From Cyclobacteriaceae bacterium YHN15 (GTDB taxonomy: Bacteria; Bacteroidota; Bacteroidia; Cytophagales; Cyclobacteriaceae), in the NCBI GenBank assembly GCA_003797895.1, contig RKQB01000006.1, forward strand, positions 248,001 to 312,000: DNA of 64,000 bases. The letters are read 5' to 3'. Shown piece after piece: positions 35,536 to 44,847 of this stretch. The stretch's first letter is position 1. Each line of letters opens with the position of its first letter. The notes under the pieces were generated by a model. It made no database searches. It was not told where the DNA came from and saw nothing but the letters and a program-made list of their open reading frames with translations. The position numbers were made by a program, and so were the translations under genes.

Positions 35536-35864
35536 TTATACAAAAACCCCATGCAGGGGCCGACCAAAATGGAAATTAAGTGCAAAGTAATAGTACTGCA
35601 AACAAATATTAAGTCTTTCAATGTGAAGATATTGTTAACAATATAATAACAAAAGGATTAATGTAATAAACTCATTAGGGAAATTGGATTTTTCTTGCTA
35701 TGGAAGTTTACACTTTCACTTATATTTAAGGAAATTAAATTAGCGTCTTAATTTAATTGAGTTAATTTTAATCCTATAAGTTAATGTTAACAATTAATTA
35801 ACATTGAAGCAAAATATTCTTCTTTAACTTTGCAGGGGTTAATTAATCCGATTCAACCACCTTT
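35536..35864. promoter_or_regulatory. Regulatory region between divergent phosphate transporters, with two TTAACA direct repeats
   Basis: This gene-free 329-base stretch holds two 11-base-period direct repeats. One is TTAACA-ATATA-ATAACA at 35635-35651, about 100 bases before the Na/Pi gene. The other is TTAACA-ATTAA-TTAACA at 35787-35803, next to the -33 element of the PiT-like gene. The layout resembles PhoP/PhoB boxes, where the regulator binds two hexamers one helical turn apart. No coding frame is seen here. Confidence 0.6.
35804..35832 (+). promoter_or_regulatory. Bacteroidota-type promoter of the PiT-like gene
   Basis: TTG at 35804-35806 and TAACTTTG at 35825-35832 (exact TAnnTTTG) with 18 bases between. 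The start codon lies 33 bases downstream. The TTAACA repeat ends directly at the -33 element, the usual place for an activator. Confidence 0.7.
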
Positions 35865-36998
35865 ATGGCCAAATTGAAAGACCAAAATATAAATCAGGAT
35901 GCCCTATCGCAGGTGGCCTATTCACTTTTTGATTTTACAAAAAAAGAAAAATCCTTCCTTGTTGTTATCTGTATCCTCGTTTCTATAGCAGGAATTATTA
36001 CTCCATACACGTATTTATCGATGTGGTTTGGATTTGCATTGGCAGCCTATTCTGCTATTGCTAATGACAGTATACAGACAATCGGAACTTTTATTGCCTC
36101 AAACCATCAAAGGAAATGGTATTGGTTATGGTTGTTTATGGGTTTGATTTTTGTAGCCACGGTAACCTACAGCTGGTTTATCTATGACGGCGATGTCAGT
36201 TATCAAAGATTGCAGGTTCCCGGTTTGGACAAAGCGCCGGAAAATTTTGTTTTTCTTCAACTTGCAGCTCCCATTGTATTGTTGGTAATGACAAGGCTTA
36301 GGATGCCTGTTTCTACCACATTCTTATTGTTGAATGTTTTTACTTATAAGGCTGGGACTATTTTGGATGTCATGAAAAAAAGCTTTATGGGATACCTTTT
36401 GGCTTTTTTTATTGCAATTATAGTTTGGTTTGCAGTTGAAAGACTGGTAAAAAATTTCCTAAAAGGTGAAGCAAAACCTTATTGGTATATACTTCAATGG
36501 GTCACATCCGGGACTCTTTGGGCAGTTTGGATCATGCAGGACGCAGCAAACATTGCGGTTTTCCTTCCCCGTCAGTTGAATACGTGGGAATTCCTCGGTT
36601 ATACAGGATTCATCTTTATTGGCTTGGGCTTCCTTTTTTACATGAAAGGGGACAGGATACAATCTATCGTTAATGAAAAAACCAGAGTTACCGATGTCAG
36701 GGCCGCAACATTGGTGGATTTTGTGTATGCCATTATATTATTTTACTTCAAAATGCTCAATAATGTGCCTATGAGTACAACTTGGGTATTTATTGGCTTA
36801 TTAGGCGGCAGGGAACTGGCAATTGCATTGGCAAAATCAAAAAAATTGAGTAAGAGGAAAGCAAGGATTTTCAGAGCCTATTCCCTGGCAAGAAAAGATA
36901 TTATGAAAGCAACCATAGGTTTGTTGGTTTCCTTGATATTAGCCCTAATCATCAATGAAGGGGTAAGAAATGAGTTTTTTGCTCTTTTTAAATTTTAA
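35865..36998 (+). CDS. Divergent PiT-like phosphate permease
   Basis: A 377-residue protein with about ten membrane segments. Two PiT-type features are seen in each half: AAYSAIANDSIQTIGTFIAS resembles the GANDVANAxGT motif, and MPVSTTFLLLN and VPMSTTWVFIG resemble the PVSTTH motif. The rest is divergent, so the assignment is tentative. Location next to an Na/Pi cotransporter and the possible Pho boxes supports a phosphate or related anion role. Confidence 0.6.
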   Translation: MAKLKDQNINQDALSQVAYSLFDFTKKEKSFLVVICILVSIAGIITPYTYLSMWFGFALAAYSAIANDSIQTIGTFIASNHQRKWYWLWLFMGLIFVATVTYSWFIYDGDVSYQRLQVPGLDKAPENFVFLQLAAPIVLLVMTRLRMPVSTTFLLLNVFTYKAGTILDVMKKSFMGYLLAFFIAIIVWFAVERLVKNFLKGEAKPYWYILQWVTSGTLWAVWIMQDAANIAVFLPRQLNTWEFLGYTGFIFIGLGFLFYMKGDRIQSIVNEKTRVTDVRAATLVDFVYAIILFYFKMLNNVPMSTTWVFIGLLGGRELAIALAKSKKLSKRKARIFRAYSLARKDIMKATIGLLVSLILALIINEGVRNEFFALFKF

Positions 36999-37077
36999 CC
37001 CAAAGCATTTAAAGAAATGGCGCAGTGTTTTTTCATAAACCTGTGCCTTTTTCATTATAGTCTTTCTATTTTTGATT

Positions 37078-37521
37078 ATGGAATTATATTCGGATGCTTA
37101 TTTTATGAATGAGGCTTTTAAACAAGCCCAATTAGCTTTTGAAGAAAATGAAATTCCTGTTGGAGCGGTGGTGGTATGTAGAAATAAAATCATAGCAAAG
37201 GCGTATAACCAAACAGAAAAATTGACTGATGCAACGGCACATGCAGAAATGCTTGCAATTACAGCAGCAGCAAATGCCTTAGGAGCGAAGTATCTCCCGG
37301 AGTGTAAATTATATGTTACCCTGGAACCCTGTGCTATGTGTGCGGGAGCTGGATTTTGGTCTCAATTGGGAGAGCTATATTATGGAGCTTCGGATCCAAA
37401 AAGAGGCTTTACATTACTTTCTCCGCAAATACTTCATCCCAAAACCAAAGTGAATAAAGGATTAATGGCCAATGAATCAAAAGCTTTATTGGATGAATTC
37501 TTTAAAAAATTAAGAAATTGA
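37078..37521 (+). CDS. tadA: tRNA adenosine(34) deaminase / nucleoside deaminase
   Basis: With the ATG at 37078 the protein has 147 residues. The zinc site is complete: HAEML supplies His and the catalytic Glu, and LEPCAMCAGA supplies two Cys. The C-terminal GELYYGASDPKRGF matches TadA. It makes inosine at the wobble position of tRNA-Arg. A TTG two codons upstream is less likely as start. Confidence 0.9.
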   Translation: MELYSDAYFMNEAFKQAQLAFEENEIPVGAVVVCRNKIIAKAYNQTEKLTDATAHAEMLAITAAANALGAKYLPECKLYVTLEPCAMCAGAGFWSQLGELYYGASDPKRGFTLLSPQILHPKTKVNKGLMANESKALLDEFFKKLRN

Positions 37522-37626
37522 AGGGTTTTTAAGCATTTTAGAACCAAACTGAGCTTAATTTGGTTCTTTAATCGTAAATTGAGTTGCAATACTATTTAAT
37601 GTTTAACCATAAAACGTATTTATAAA

Positions 37627-38232
37627 ATGGCTTTTGAACTTCCAAAATTACCTTATGATTTTAATGCGCTTGAACCTCATATCGATGCGCGGACTATGGA
37701 AATACACCATGGCAAGCACCATAATGCTTATGTGACGAATCTAAATAATGCCATCGCAGGGACAGATCTTGAATCAAAGAGCCTGGAAGACTTGATGAAA
37801 GTTGCCGGTTCTAATACTGCCGTCCGGAATAATGGAGGTGGACATTATAACCATTCGCTTTTTTGGAATATCATGTCTCCAAATGGTGGAGGAAAACCAA
37901 CTGGCGATTTGGCCAAAGTGATAGATGCTAAATTTGGTTCATTTGATGCATTCAAAGAAGAATTTGCAAAGGCTGCCGCTACAAGATTCGGTTCTGGATG
38001 GGCCTGGCTTGTGGTGGATGCCAATAAACAATTGGTTGTTTCTTCAACCCCAAATCAGGATAATCCATTGATGGATGTGGCTGAAGTAAAAGGAATCCCA
38101 ATTTTAGGTGTTGATGTTTGGGAACATGCCTATTATCTACATTATCAGAACAGAAGACCTGATTATGTGGCTGCATTTTGGAATGTGATCAACTGGGACG
38201 AGGTGAGCAAAAGATATGCTGCAGCCAAATAA
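37627..38232 (+). CDS. Fe/Mn superoxide dismutase
   Basis: At 201 residues it has the family length. The metal ligands are in HHGKHHNAYV, HYNHSLFW, DVWEHAYYLHYQNRRPDYV. There is no signal peptide, so it protects the cytoplasm. Which metal is used cannot be decided by eye. It is followed by a strong terminator, so it is a single-gene unit. Confidence 0.95.
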   Translation: MAFELPKLPYDFNALEPHIDARTMEIHHGKHHNAYVTNLNNAIAGTDLESKSLEDLMKVAGSNTAVRNNGGGHYNHSLFWNIMSPNGGGKPTGDLAKVIDAKFGSFDAFKEEFAKAAATRFGSGWAWLVVDANKQLVVSSTPNQDNPLMDVAEVKGIPILGVDVWEHAYYLHYQNRRPDYVAAFWNVINWDEVSKRYAAAK

Positions 38233-38260
38233 AAACTTCTATATTTAAAAAAAATATTGA

Positions 38261-38290
38261 GCCCTGAAGGAATACTTCAGGGCTTTTTTT
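38261..38290 (+). terminator. Terminator after superoxide dismutase
   Basis: GCCCTGAAG-GAATA-CTTCAGGGC followed by T7: perfect 9-bp stem. Confidence 0.92.
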
Positions 38291-38336
38291 GTGTCCCATA
38301 CGGACGCATGAGGTGTTCGATTTTGAAACACATGTT

Positions 38337-38365
38337 TTTTCAGCTTTTTTGTAAAAAGCTGAAAA
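38337..38365. repeat. Perfect 13-bp inverted repeat upstream of the TonB-type receptor
   Basis: TTTTCAGCTTTTT-TGT-AAAAAGCTGAAAA, 83 bases before the receptor start. It has A/T flanks like a terminator but follows the real one by 47 bases, so it may act as a leader hairpin or a second terminator. Confidence 0.55.
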
Positions 38366-38447
38366 TCAAATGAATAAGTGGAAATTTTCAACGTGGCATT
38401 GAATTTTCAATAAGGTTGGCACAGCACAATGAATAAAACCAACTATT

Positions 38448-40880
38448 ATGAAAATCTCAACACAAGTTTTTGTAACCCTTCTCATTTTCTTTTTGGGAAT
38501 GAGCAACCTGGCAGCAAAAGAATTCAGCCATATTATTGGTCAGGTTGCCGATGGTAAAGGTGAGTTTTTGCCTTTTGTTAATGTAGCCTTGGTGGAGGCA
38601 GAATCAGGATCTCTGCTAACTGGCGCAGTGACCGGGGATGATGGAAAGTTTTTGATAGAATCCGCGAGAAGCGGAAAAGTTCAATTGGTGATTTCATCCA
38701 TAGGATTTGAAACCTTCAAATCAGAATCATTTGAGATCAAACCAGGGATAACCAAGAACTTTGGTACTATTTCCATCCTTGAAGAGGAAGGAAACCTTTC
38801 AGAAGTTACCGTAAGAGCCACAAGGCCTGAAATCATTATCGAAGCGGATAAGACCACAATCAATATCGAGGGAACCGTGATGGCTGAAGGTAACAATGCC
38901 TTGGATGTCATCAGTCGATCTCCTGGCGTATATGTGGATGAAAATAATAACATCAATCTCAATGGAAGACCAGGAGTGACAGTGATGATCAATGATAGGC
39001 AGACATATATGAGTGCTTCTGATTTGTCCAATTTTTTAAGGGCCATGCCTGCGGAGAACATCAAAAGTATAGAAATCATCAATAATCCCACTTCTCGGTT
39101 TGACGCGGAAGGTGGAGCAGGAATTATCAACATCAGACTGAAAAAAAACAATATTGATGGTATGTTCGGAAGCATTCAAATAGGGGGAATGTACAATGGT
39201 ATTTATGGGCCAAATGCGGGCTTGTCTTTGAATGTGAAAAAGGGCAAATGGACTAATAATGTTAGCTTGAATTACAATGAGTTTAACTTTTTGAATGAAC
39301 TGGAGATCAACAGAAATTTCCAATTGGAGGAGGGGATTTCAAAATTTGACCAGGACAGTAGAATCAGGATGATCAATAAAAGTTTATTCTTTAATGGAGG
39401 ATCAGATTATGAAATCAATAAAAATCACAGCGTAGGTATAGCAATTCAGGCTTCTGAATACAATGGGGAAAATACAGGTGAAGCAATAACTGAAATTGAT
39501 AATCCCGGAACAGACGATCTTTTCTTCCTTAAATCACATAATGACAATAATTCCAATAATAGGAGAATTTTTGGAAATTTTCATTATGTGGGACTTTTGG
39601 ATTCCATGGGAACCAAATTGACTTCTGATATTGATTATACTAAAATGATCTCTTCTTCCACCTCTTTATTATCCAATGATTTTTGGATGAATGATAATGA
39701 GCACCAGTCAGCAAGAGATTATATCCTTACCCTGAATGATATGGACTATAATATTTTTACTGCTAAGGTGGATTTCATAAAGCCTTTTGGTAAAGGACGG
39801 GTTTTGGAAAGTGGACTGAAAGGTAGCTGGGTGCATTCAGACAACAGCCTTGATTTAAGCAAAGCAGTGGAAGAGGAGCCCTTCCAACCTGACCCCAACA
39901 GCAATAGGTTTATATACGAAGAGAATGTCTTGGCAGCCTATGCATCCTATAAAGGTAATTTCTCTGAAAAAGTAAGTTTTCAGGCAGGCTTAAGGTCTGA
40001 ATATTCAGACATAAAAGGTACCTCAGTAACGTTGGATTCCCTTAACAGTCAAAAATATCTTGACTTTTTCCCAAGCGTCTTTGTTCAGCAAAAAGTAAGT
40101 GAGAATTATCAGATCATTTACAATGCCAACAGAAGAATTACCAGACCAAATTATAGGTTATTGAATCCATTTATTTATTACATAGATCCATTAACCACTG
40201 AGCAGGGAAATCCAGGATTAAGGCCACAATATGCCCATAATCTGGAAATGAACCATGTATTCAAAGGTTCTTATCAATTAAGCTTGGGTTATTCTTTGAC
40301 CAATGATGTATTCCAGCAGATATTTATGCAGGATGAGGAATCCCGAACCACCACTACGTATACAGCAAACTTGGATAAAGCTCAGACATGGAATTTGAGG
40401 GCGATTGTACCTGTGGAAATAAAATCCTGGTGGACTATGAACAACATGGTGCAGCTTACTAATTCCCAATGGAAATCCATGATTGGAGATGCTCTTCTGG
40501 ATGTTTCACAGACCTCTTTTACACTTAGGTCTCAAAATACGGTAAACCTTCCCAAAGGCTTTAAAGCCGAAGTTATGGGAATGTATGTTGGACCTTCTCA
40601 ATATGGGCAGGCTAGTATTAAAGGTTTTGCTTGGGTAGATGCCGGAATTACTAAAAACTTCCTTAACGATAAATTGACTTTGACAGTGAACGGTACAGAC
40701 TTATTAAGAAGTCAGATCATCAGAGCGAATGTTCAGTTTGATACTATAGATACTCAGTTTCAACAATATAGAAATACCCAAGGAGTGAGATTTACATTAA
40801 GATATAAATTTGCAAAAGGCGAAAGTTTTAGAATAGCTAACAGAAGCGGTAGTACCGATGAAAGAAATAGATTGGATTAA
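38448..40880 (+). CDS. TonB-dependent outer-membrane receptor (CarboxypepD-reg, plug, OMP beta-barrel)
   Basis: An 810-residue protein with a Sec signal ending near SNLAAKE. Residues about 25-105 form a carboxypeptidase-like regulatory domain (GQVADGKGEFLPFVNVALVE). Residues about 115-230 form the plug (NALDVISRSPGVYVDENNNI, then DAEGGAGIINIRLKK). The rest is an outer-membrane barrel of the OMP_b-brl_3 type. There is no SusD partner, so it is not a full Sus pair; it may import a small ligand or have a different role. It is flanked by terminators, so it is expressed alone. Confidence 0.85.
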   Translation: MKISTQVFVTLLIFFLGMSNLAAKEFSHIIGQVADGKGEFLPFVNVALVEAESGSLLTGAVTGDDGKFLIESARSGKVQLVISSIGFETFKSESFEIKPGITKNFGTISILEEEGNLSEVTVRATRPEIIIEADKTTINIEGTVMAEGNNALDVISRSPGVYVDENNNINLNGRPGVTVMINDRQTYMSASDLSNFLRAMPAENIKSIEIINNPTSRFDAEGGAGIINIRLKKNNIDGMFGSIQIGGMYNGIYGPNAGLSLNVKKGKWTNNVSLNYNEFNFLNELEINRNFQLEEGISKFDQDSRIRMINKSLFFNGGSDYEINKNHSVGIAIQASEYNGENTGEAITEIDNPGTDDLFFLKSHNDNNSNNRRIFGNFHYVGLLDSMGTKLTSDIDYTKMISSSTSLLSNDFWMNDNEHQSARDYILTLNDMDYNIFTAKVDFIKPFGKGRVLESGLKGSWVHSDNSLDLSKAVEEEPFQPDPNSNRFIYEENVLAAYASYKGNFSEKVSFQAGLRSEYSDIKGTSVTLDSLNSQKYLDFFPSVFVQQKVSENYQIIYNANRRITRPNYRLLNPFIYYIDPLTTEQGNPGLRPQYAHNLEMNHVFKGSYQLSLGYSLTNDVFQQIFMQDEESRTTTTYTANLDKAQTWNLRAIVPVEIKSWWTMNNMVQLTNSQWKSMIGDALLDVSQTSFTLRSQNTVNLPKGFKAEVMGMYVGPSQYGQASIKGFAWVDAGITKNFLNDKLTLTVNGTDLLRSQIIRANVQFDTIDTQFQQYRNTQGVRFTLRYKFAKGESFRIANRSGSTDERNRLD

Positions 40881-40929
40881 AACTCTTAGGGGATTTGCCA
40901 AATAACAGGCAAGTCCCTGAGTTTTTTTA
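40881..40929 (+). terminator. Terminator after the receptor gene
   Basis: AACTC-TTAGGGGATTTGCC, loop AAATAACA, GGCAAGTCCCTGAGTT and a T7 run; a long stem with small mismatches. Confidence 0.85.
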
Positions 40930-40997
40930 TTCGGCATTCATTCTGATATTTGAAATATGGCATTATACTCTTCAATTAACCATAAAAAAGTAAATCT

Positions 40998-42314
40998 ATG
41001 AAGAAGATAATTTTATTACTTGTATCTGTTTTTACGATCCAAGGCGTATTTTCCCAAGATATTGATACCGCCAAACTCGATCGGTTCTTTGATGTTTTAG
41101 TGGAAAATGATAAAGCTATGGGCTCAGTTGCCGTATCTAAAAACGGTCAAATAATTTATCAAAGAGCTTTTGGATATGCTGATTTGGATGCCAAAAAGAC
41201 CGCATCCTTGGAAACTAGGTATAGGGTCGGTTCCATCTCTAAAACATTTACCTCAGTATTGATTTTTAAGGCAATAGATGAAGGGAAGCTTTCTTTGGAT
41301 CAAAAAATAGAAAAATTTTTTCCGGAAATAAAGAATGCTTCAAATATTACCTTGAGTCAATTGTTAAACCACAGAAGTGGAATTTTCAGTTTTACAAACA
41401 GACCGGATTATCTCAGCTGGAACACTGAACTGAAAACCAGGGAAGAACTTTACCAAATGATAGTAAATGGAGGAAGTTTATTTGCCCCGGATAGTAAAGC
41501 AGAATACAGCAATTCCAATTATGTATTGCTTACCTGGATTCTTGAGGATGTTTACCGGGAGAGCTATAGGGAGTTATTGAATAAAGGCATCATTCAACCT
41601 TTGGGTTTAGGGAATACTTATGTTGGAAATAAAGCAAAAGAAGATCCCAAAGAAGCATCTTCTTATAAATACTTGGGGAAATGGGAAAGAGAATCGGTAA
41701 CGGATATGTCCATTCCTCTTGGTGCCGGGGCAGTTGTTTCTACTCCCGAAGACCTTACCATTTTCATCAGAAGCCTTTTTGAAGGAAAATTGATTTCGCC
41801 TGAGAGCCTGAAGGACATGACAAGCATTGTGGATAACTTTGGAAGAGGATTGTTTAAATATCCCTTTTTTGAAGCTTATGCTTTTGGCCATGATGGAGGA
41901 ATTGATGGATTCAGGTCTTCATTTAGCTTTTTTCCTGAAGAGGGAATAGCCTATGCCTTAACGCTTAATGGATTAAATTTTGATGCAAATCAGATTAGTA
42001 TAGCGGTATTAAGTGCTGTTTTTGGAAAGGAGTTTGAAATTCCCGCATTTAATATACCTTCGCTTTCTTCAGAGGAATTGGACCAATATGTTGGGATTTA
42101 TGGAAGTCCTTCTTTTCCAATTGAAATAACCATTAGAAAAGTTAATTCAACACTTATAGGACAGGGAACAGGTCAGCCTGAATTCATATTGGACCATAAA
42201 AATGACCATGTTTTTGTATTCAACCCTGCGGGTTTAAGCCTGGAATTTTTTCCGGAGAGTAAAGAGATGATATTGAACCAGGGAGGAATGAAATTTACTT
42301 TGACCAAAAAATGA
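40998..42314 (+). CDS. Exported class C beta-lactamase-like serine hydrolase
   Basis: A 438-residue protein with a Sec signal (LLLVSVFTIQGVFSQ). The catalytic Ser-Lys pair lies in VGSISKTFT, the second motif is YSNSNY and a KTG-like element is HDGG. The C-terminal 90 residues are a separate beta domain. Members of this family hydrolyse esters, peptides or D-amino-acid peptides; most are not true lactamases. It ends against the convergent Wzi gene with no spacer. Confidence 0.85.
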   Translation: MKKIILLLVSVFTIQGVFSQDIDTAKLDRFFDVLVENDKAMGSVAVSKNGQIIYQRAFGYADLDAKKTASLETRYRVGSISKTFTSVLIFKAIDEGKLSLDQKIEKFFPEIKNASNITLSQLLNHRSGIFSFTNRPDYLSWNTELKTREELYQMIVNGGSLFAPDSKAEYSNSNYVLLTWILEDVYRESYRELLNKGIIQPLGLGNTYVGNKAKEDPKEASSYKYLGKWERESVTDMSIPLGAGAVVSTPEDLTIFIRSLFEGKLISPESLKDMTSIVDNFGRGLFKYPFFEAYAFGHDGGIDGFRSSFSFFPEEGIAYALTLNGLNFDANQISIAVLSAVFGKEFEIPAFNIPSLSSEELDQYVGIYGSPSFPIEITIRKVNSTLIGQGTGQPEFILDHKNDHVFVFNPAGLSLEFFPESKEMILNQGGMKFTLTKK

Positions 42315-44015
42315 TCATTTGAAAATATAACTTAATCCAACAGTGGCCACAAAATTTTTCCTATCCAGGCCAGGCACGAAATATTGATCCGGTTGATTTT
42401 CTAAAAACCACTTGTAGTTAAGGGTATTTACATATTGGAAATTACCATGAACCAGCAGATTGCCAAATCTCCAGTCTGCTACAAGAGAAGGTACGAGATC
42501 TACATACTTATTTCTCCAATCTTTGGATCCTTCGTATCTAAAATAGTAGAAGTCATTGTTATAGGCTATTCGTTCAAAATGAAAGGCTATTCTGCTAAAA
42601 TCCTTTACCCAACCTATTTCTATCCAATTCACGTTGGATGCAGGCCCGTAGCCTACCCCAAGTACCTGTCCGTTATGGGTATAACCTTCCCGTACATGAT
42701 TATGGATGTACCAGGTATCCAGATCCCGGATACTTTGCCTTAAAGGTTGACCCGTCTGAGTCATTTCCGCACTGATCTGTAGAAATTGCTTTTCTTTTGC
42801 TAAGGGTATTAAATTAGAAAAACCAAAAGTAAAGCCCCGGTTTTTTTCAGGTGTTATCAAAAAATCTCCAAACTTGATACTGTTTCCGTTTGTTCCATAC
42901 TCCCCGTAAAATTCGAAATGTCCTTCAGTACTTATCCATCTGAAAAAACCTGAACTGAACTGTTGTCTCTTGTCCCTTACAGGATTAAATACATCATAAA
43001 GTCCTTTTTGGCCATTGAAAATTGGGACGTAATCACCTAACCTGTCCATGTCATCCCGGTAAAGATGGTTGGTCGCTGAATATCCTATGAATAGACCAGG
43101 AACCCATTTTGGTTTATAACTGAGAATTATCCCTGATAAATACCGTTCATTATCCTGTCTTTTTGGAATCAGGACGGGGTTTCCTTGGATACTGTAATCC
43201 GGATGCGGAGGCAAATAACCTGAGCTATTCAGTAGACCTGCAATTATTTGGCCTTCAAAATGTCCGATACCTGTATTAACAGGTCTTATTGTATTGGCTG
43301 TGAAATGTAGGAATCCCCGGGTATTATTACTTAGGATCAGGGAATTTCTTTTTGATGGCCCCCACCAGAGGTTTTCGGTAGACAGCCCAAAAGAAAACCC
43401 ACCTGGATTGAATCTGATGCTGGATTGTCCAGGTAAAAGTCTATTATAGGGTCCTTCACCAAGCCTTTCCGGCATATCAATCCGGTTCATATACTCATAA
43501 TAATACAATATAGTGGCTTGATGTTCTATGGGAAATCCAAGGTAATCCTTATTTTGAGCAAGCAGGAGTTCCGGTTGGATTTGAATGCTGAATTTTCCCT
43601 CCTGTAAATACACCCCCATGCTCAGTATATGTTGGAAACCACGGTTTGGTATCATAGCCCCATTGTTCAACCCAAATGCATATTCAGAATTGAACTGGGT
43701 TCTAAGTGTGACCGGCATAGTAATTAACCTGTCTTTGTCATTATTCCCGATAAGATAGTGAAACTTTGAGGTATCAAAATCTGTAAAGGTGCTGTCCAAA
43801 TCTATTCCACTATACCTATCAAAAGCATGAACAGGATACAATGGTCGTATGGCAAAGGATACATTCTCATTCAAACTTCCAAGAAGCTGTCTCCTTCTCA
43901 TATACTCTTCCAAAACCGGGGTATTGAGAGGAACGGTTTGAGCCAATGAAGAATAAGCAATTAAGCCAAGTCCAAAAATGGTAAAGAAGACAGATCTTAA
44001 AAACGTTGGTCTCAT
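42315..44015 (-). CDS. Wzi-type capsule assembly outer-membrane protein
   Basis: A 566-residue protein with a signal ending in ALAQ-like YSSLAQ. Long stretches of amphipathic strands and motifs such as LSTENLWWGPSKRNSLILSNN and HFEGQIIAGLL match the capsule assembly Wzi family. It would bind capsule or exopolysaccharide at the cell surface. It follows the unknown lipoprotein gene at 44022 by six bases and lies near wecB, whose product feeds surface polysaccharide synthesis. Confidence 0.85.
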   Translation of the reverse strand: MRPTFLRSVFFTIFGLGLIAYSSLAQTVPLNTPVLEEYMRRRQLLGSLNENVSFAIRPLYPVHAFDRYSGIDLDSTFTDFDTSKFHYLIGNNDKDRLITMPVTLRTQFNSEYAFGLNNGAMIPNRGFQHILSMGVYLQEGKFSIQIQPELLLAQNKDYLGFPIEHQATILYYYEYMNRIDMPERLGEGPYNRLLPGQSSIRFNPGGFSFGLSTENLWWGPSKRNSLILSNNTRGFLHFTANTIRPVNTGIGHFEGQIIAGLLNSSGYLPPHPDYSIQGNPVLIPKRQDNERYLSGIILSYKPKWVPGLFIGYSATNHLYRDDMDRLGDYVPIFNGQKGLYDVFNPVRDKRQQFSSGFFRWISTEGHFEFYGEYGTNGNSIKFGDFLITPEKNRGFTFGFSNLIPLAKEKQFLQISAEMTQTGQPLRQSIRDLDTWYIHNHVREGYTHNGQVLGVGYGPASNVNWIEIGWVKDFSRIAFHFERIAYNNDFYYFRYEGSKDWRNKYVDLVPSLVADWRFGNLLVHGNFQYVNTLNYKWFLENQPDQYFVPGLDRKNFVATVGLSYIFK

Positions 44016-44021
44016 TATTAA

Positions 44022-44687
44022 TCAGTTTACCACCATTGTTGTTACTTCAATCTTTCCAACGGACCAACTTTCATCACAGATTGGATCTGGACTATTGATC
44101 TGTAACAATTCATCACCAAGGGTGATTTTAACACTGTCTGCTTGATGTTTGACCATTCTACTTATATTATATACCGTAGTATTGTTTTGGAAAGCCCCTA
44201 ATAGACACAGACCAGGCAGATTTGTTCTGGTTGCACCTGTTTTGGGAATGTTCTGTCTGAAATAGTCATTGGGATAACTTTGCATCAGACAGTATAAAGC
44301 ATTGCAGGCCGTGTTTGAAAATGTTGTTCTAAATACCTCTTCTTTATCGATTTTCATGTACCAGTAGTCAGGGCCACTTATCCCATCATCAGGGTTTCCA
44401 TCCCAACTGTCGTGAACAAACAATTCCACATCCAATTTTAAGATATTGTGCCCCGGTAAATCATAAAGCGTTACTGATACTTCCTCATTATTATAAAATC
44501 CAAGTAAAGTATCCCCGTAGAAAATGAATAACCTTCCATTTTCAAAGTTCTTCAAATCCAACTTTGCAAAATTGTTGGAGTAGGCGATTTCTTCACTTTT
44601 CAAGGTATCAACACAAGATGAATAAGCCAAAAGTATAAATAGAGTTAAAAATTTTGTAAACAAGTGTCGATTTGAATTGAAAAACAT
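44022..44687 (-). CDS. Unrecognised lipoprotein paired with Wzi
   Basis: A 221-residue protein with a lipoprotein signal (LAYSSCVD). No family is recognised with certainty. Visible features are a beta-rich core with FVHDSWDGNPDDGISGPDYW, a likely calcium-type acidic loop, TTFSNTACNA and several cysteines. It precedes the Wzi gene by six bases, so the two are co-expressed. A role in surface polysaccharide attachment is a guess from context. Confidence 0.75.
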   Translation of the reverse strand: MFFNSNRHLFTKFLTLFILLAYSSCVDTLKSEEIAYSNNFAKLDLKNFENGRLFIFYGDTLLGFYNNEEVSVTLYDLPGHNILKLDVELFVHDSWDGNPDDGISGPDYWYMKIDKEEVFRTTFSNTACNALYCLMQSYPNDYFRQNIPKTGATRTNLPGLCLLGAFQNNTTVYNISRMVKHQADSVKITLGDELLQINSPDPICDESWSVGKIEVTTMVVN

Positions 44688-44847
44688 TACTTAGTTATTG
44701 ATGGTTTTTCGGGAAGATCTAATATATTATTATTACAAAGAAACAAAATAATACAATAAAATGAGTTTTAAGCATAGCAAATATCGGAGTTACAATTTTC
44801 CTACAACATCTTATTTCTTAATTTGCGTCCAAGAATAAAATTCAATA

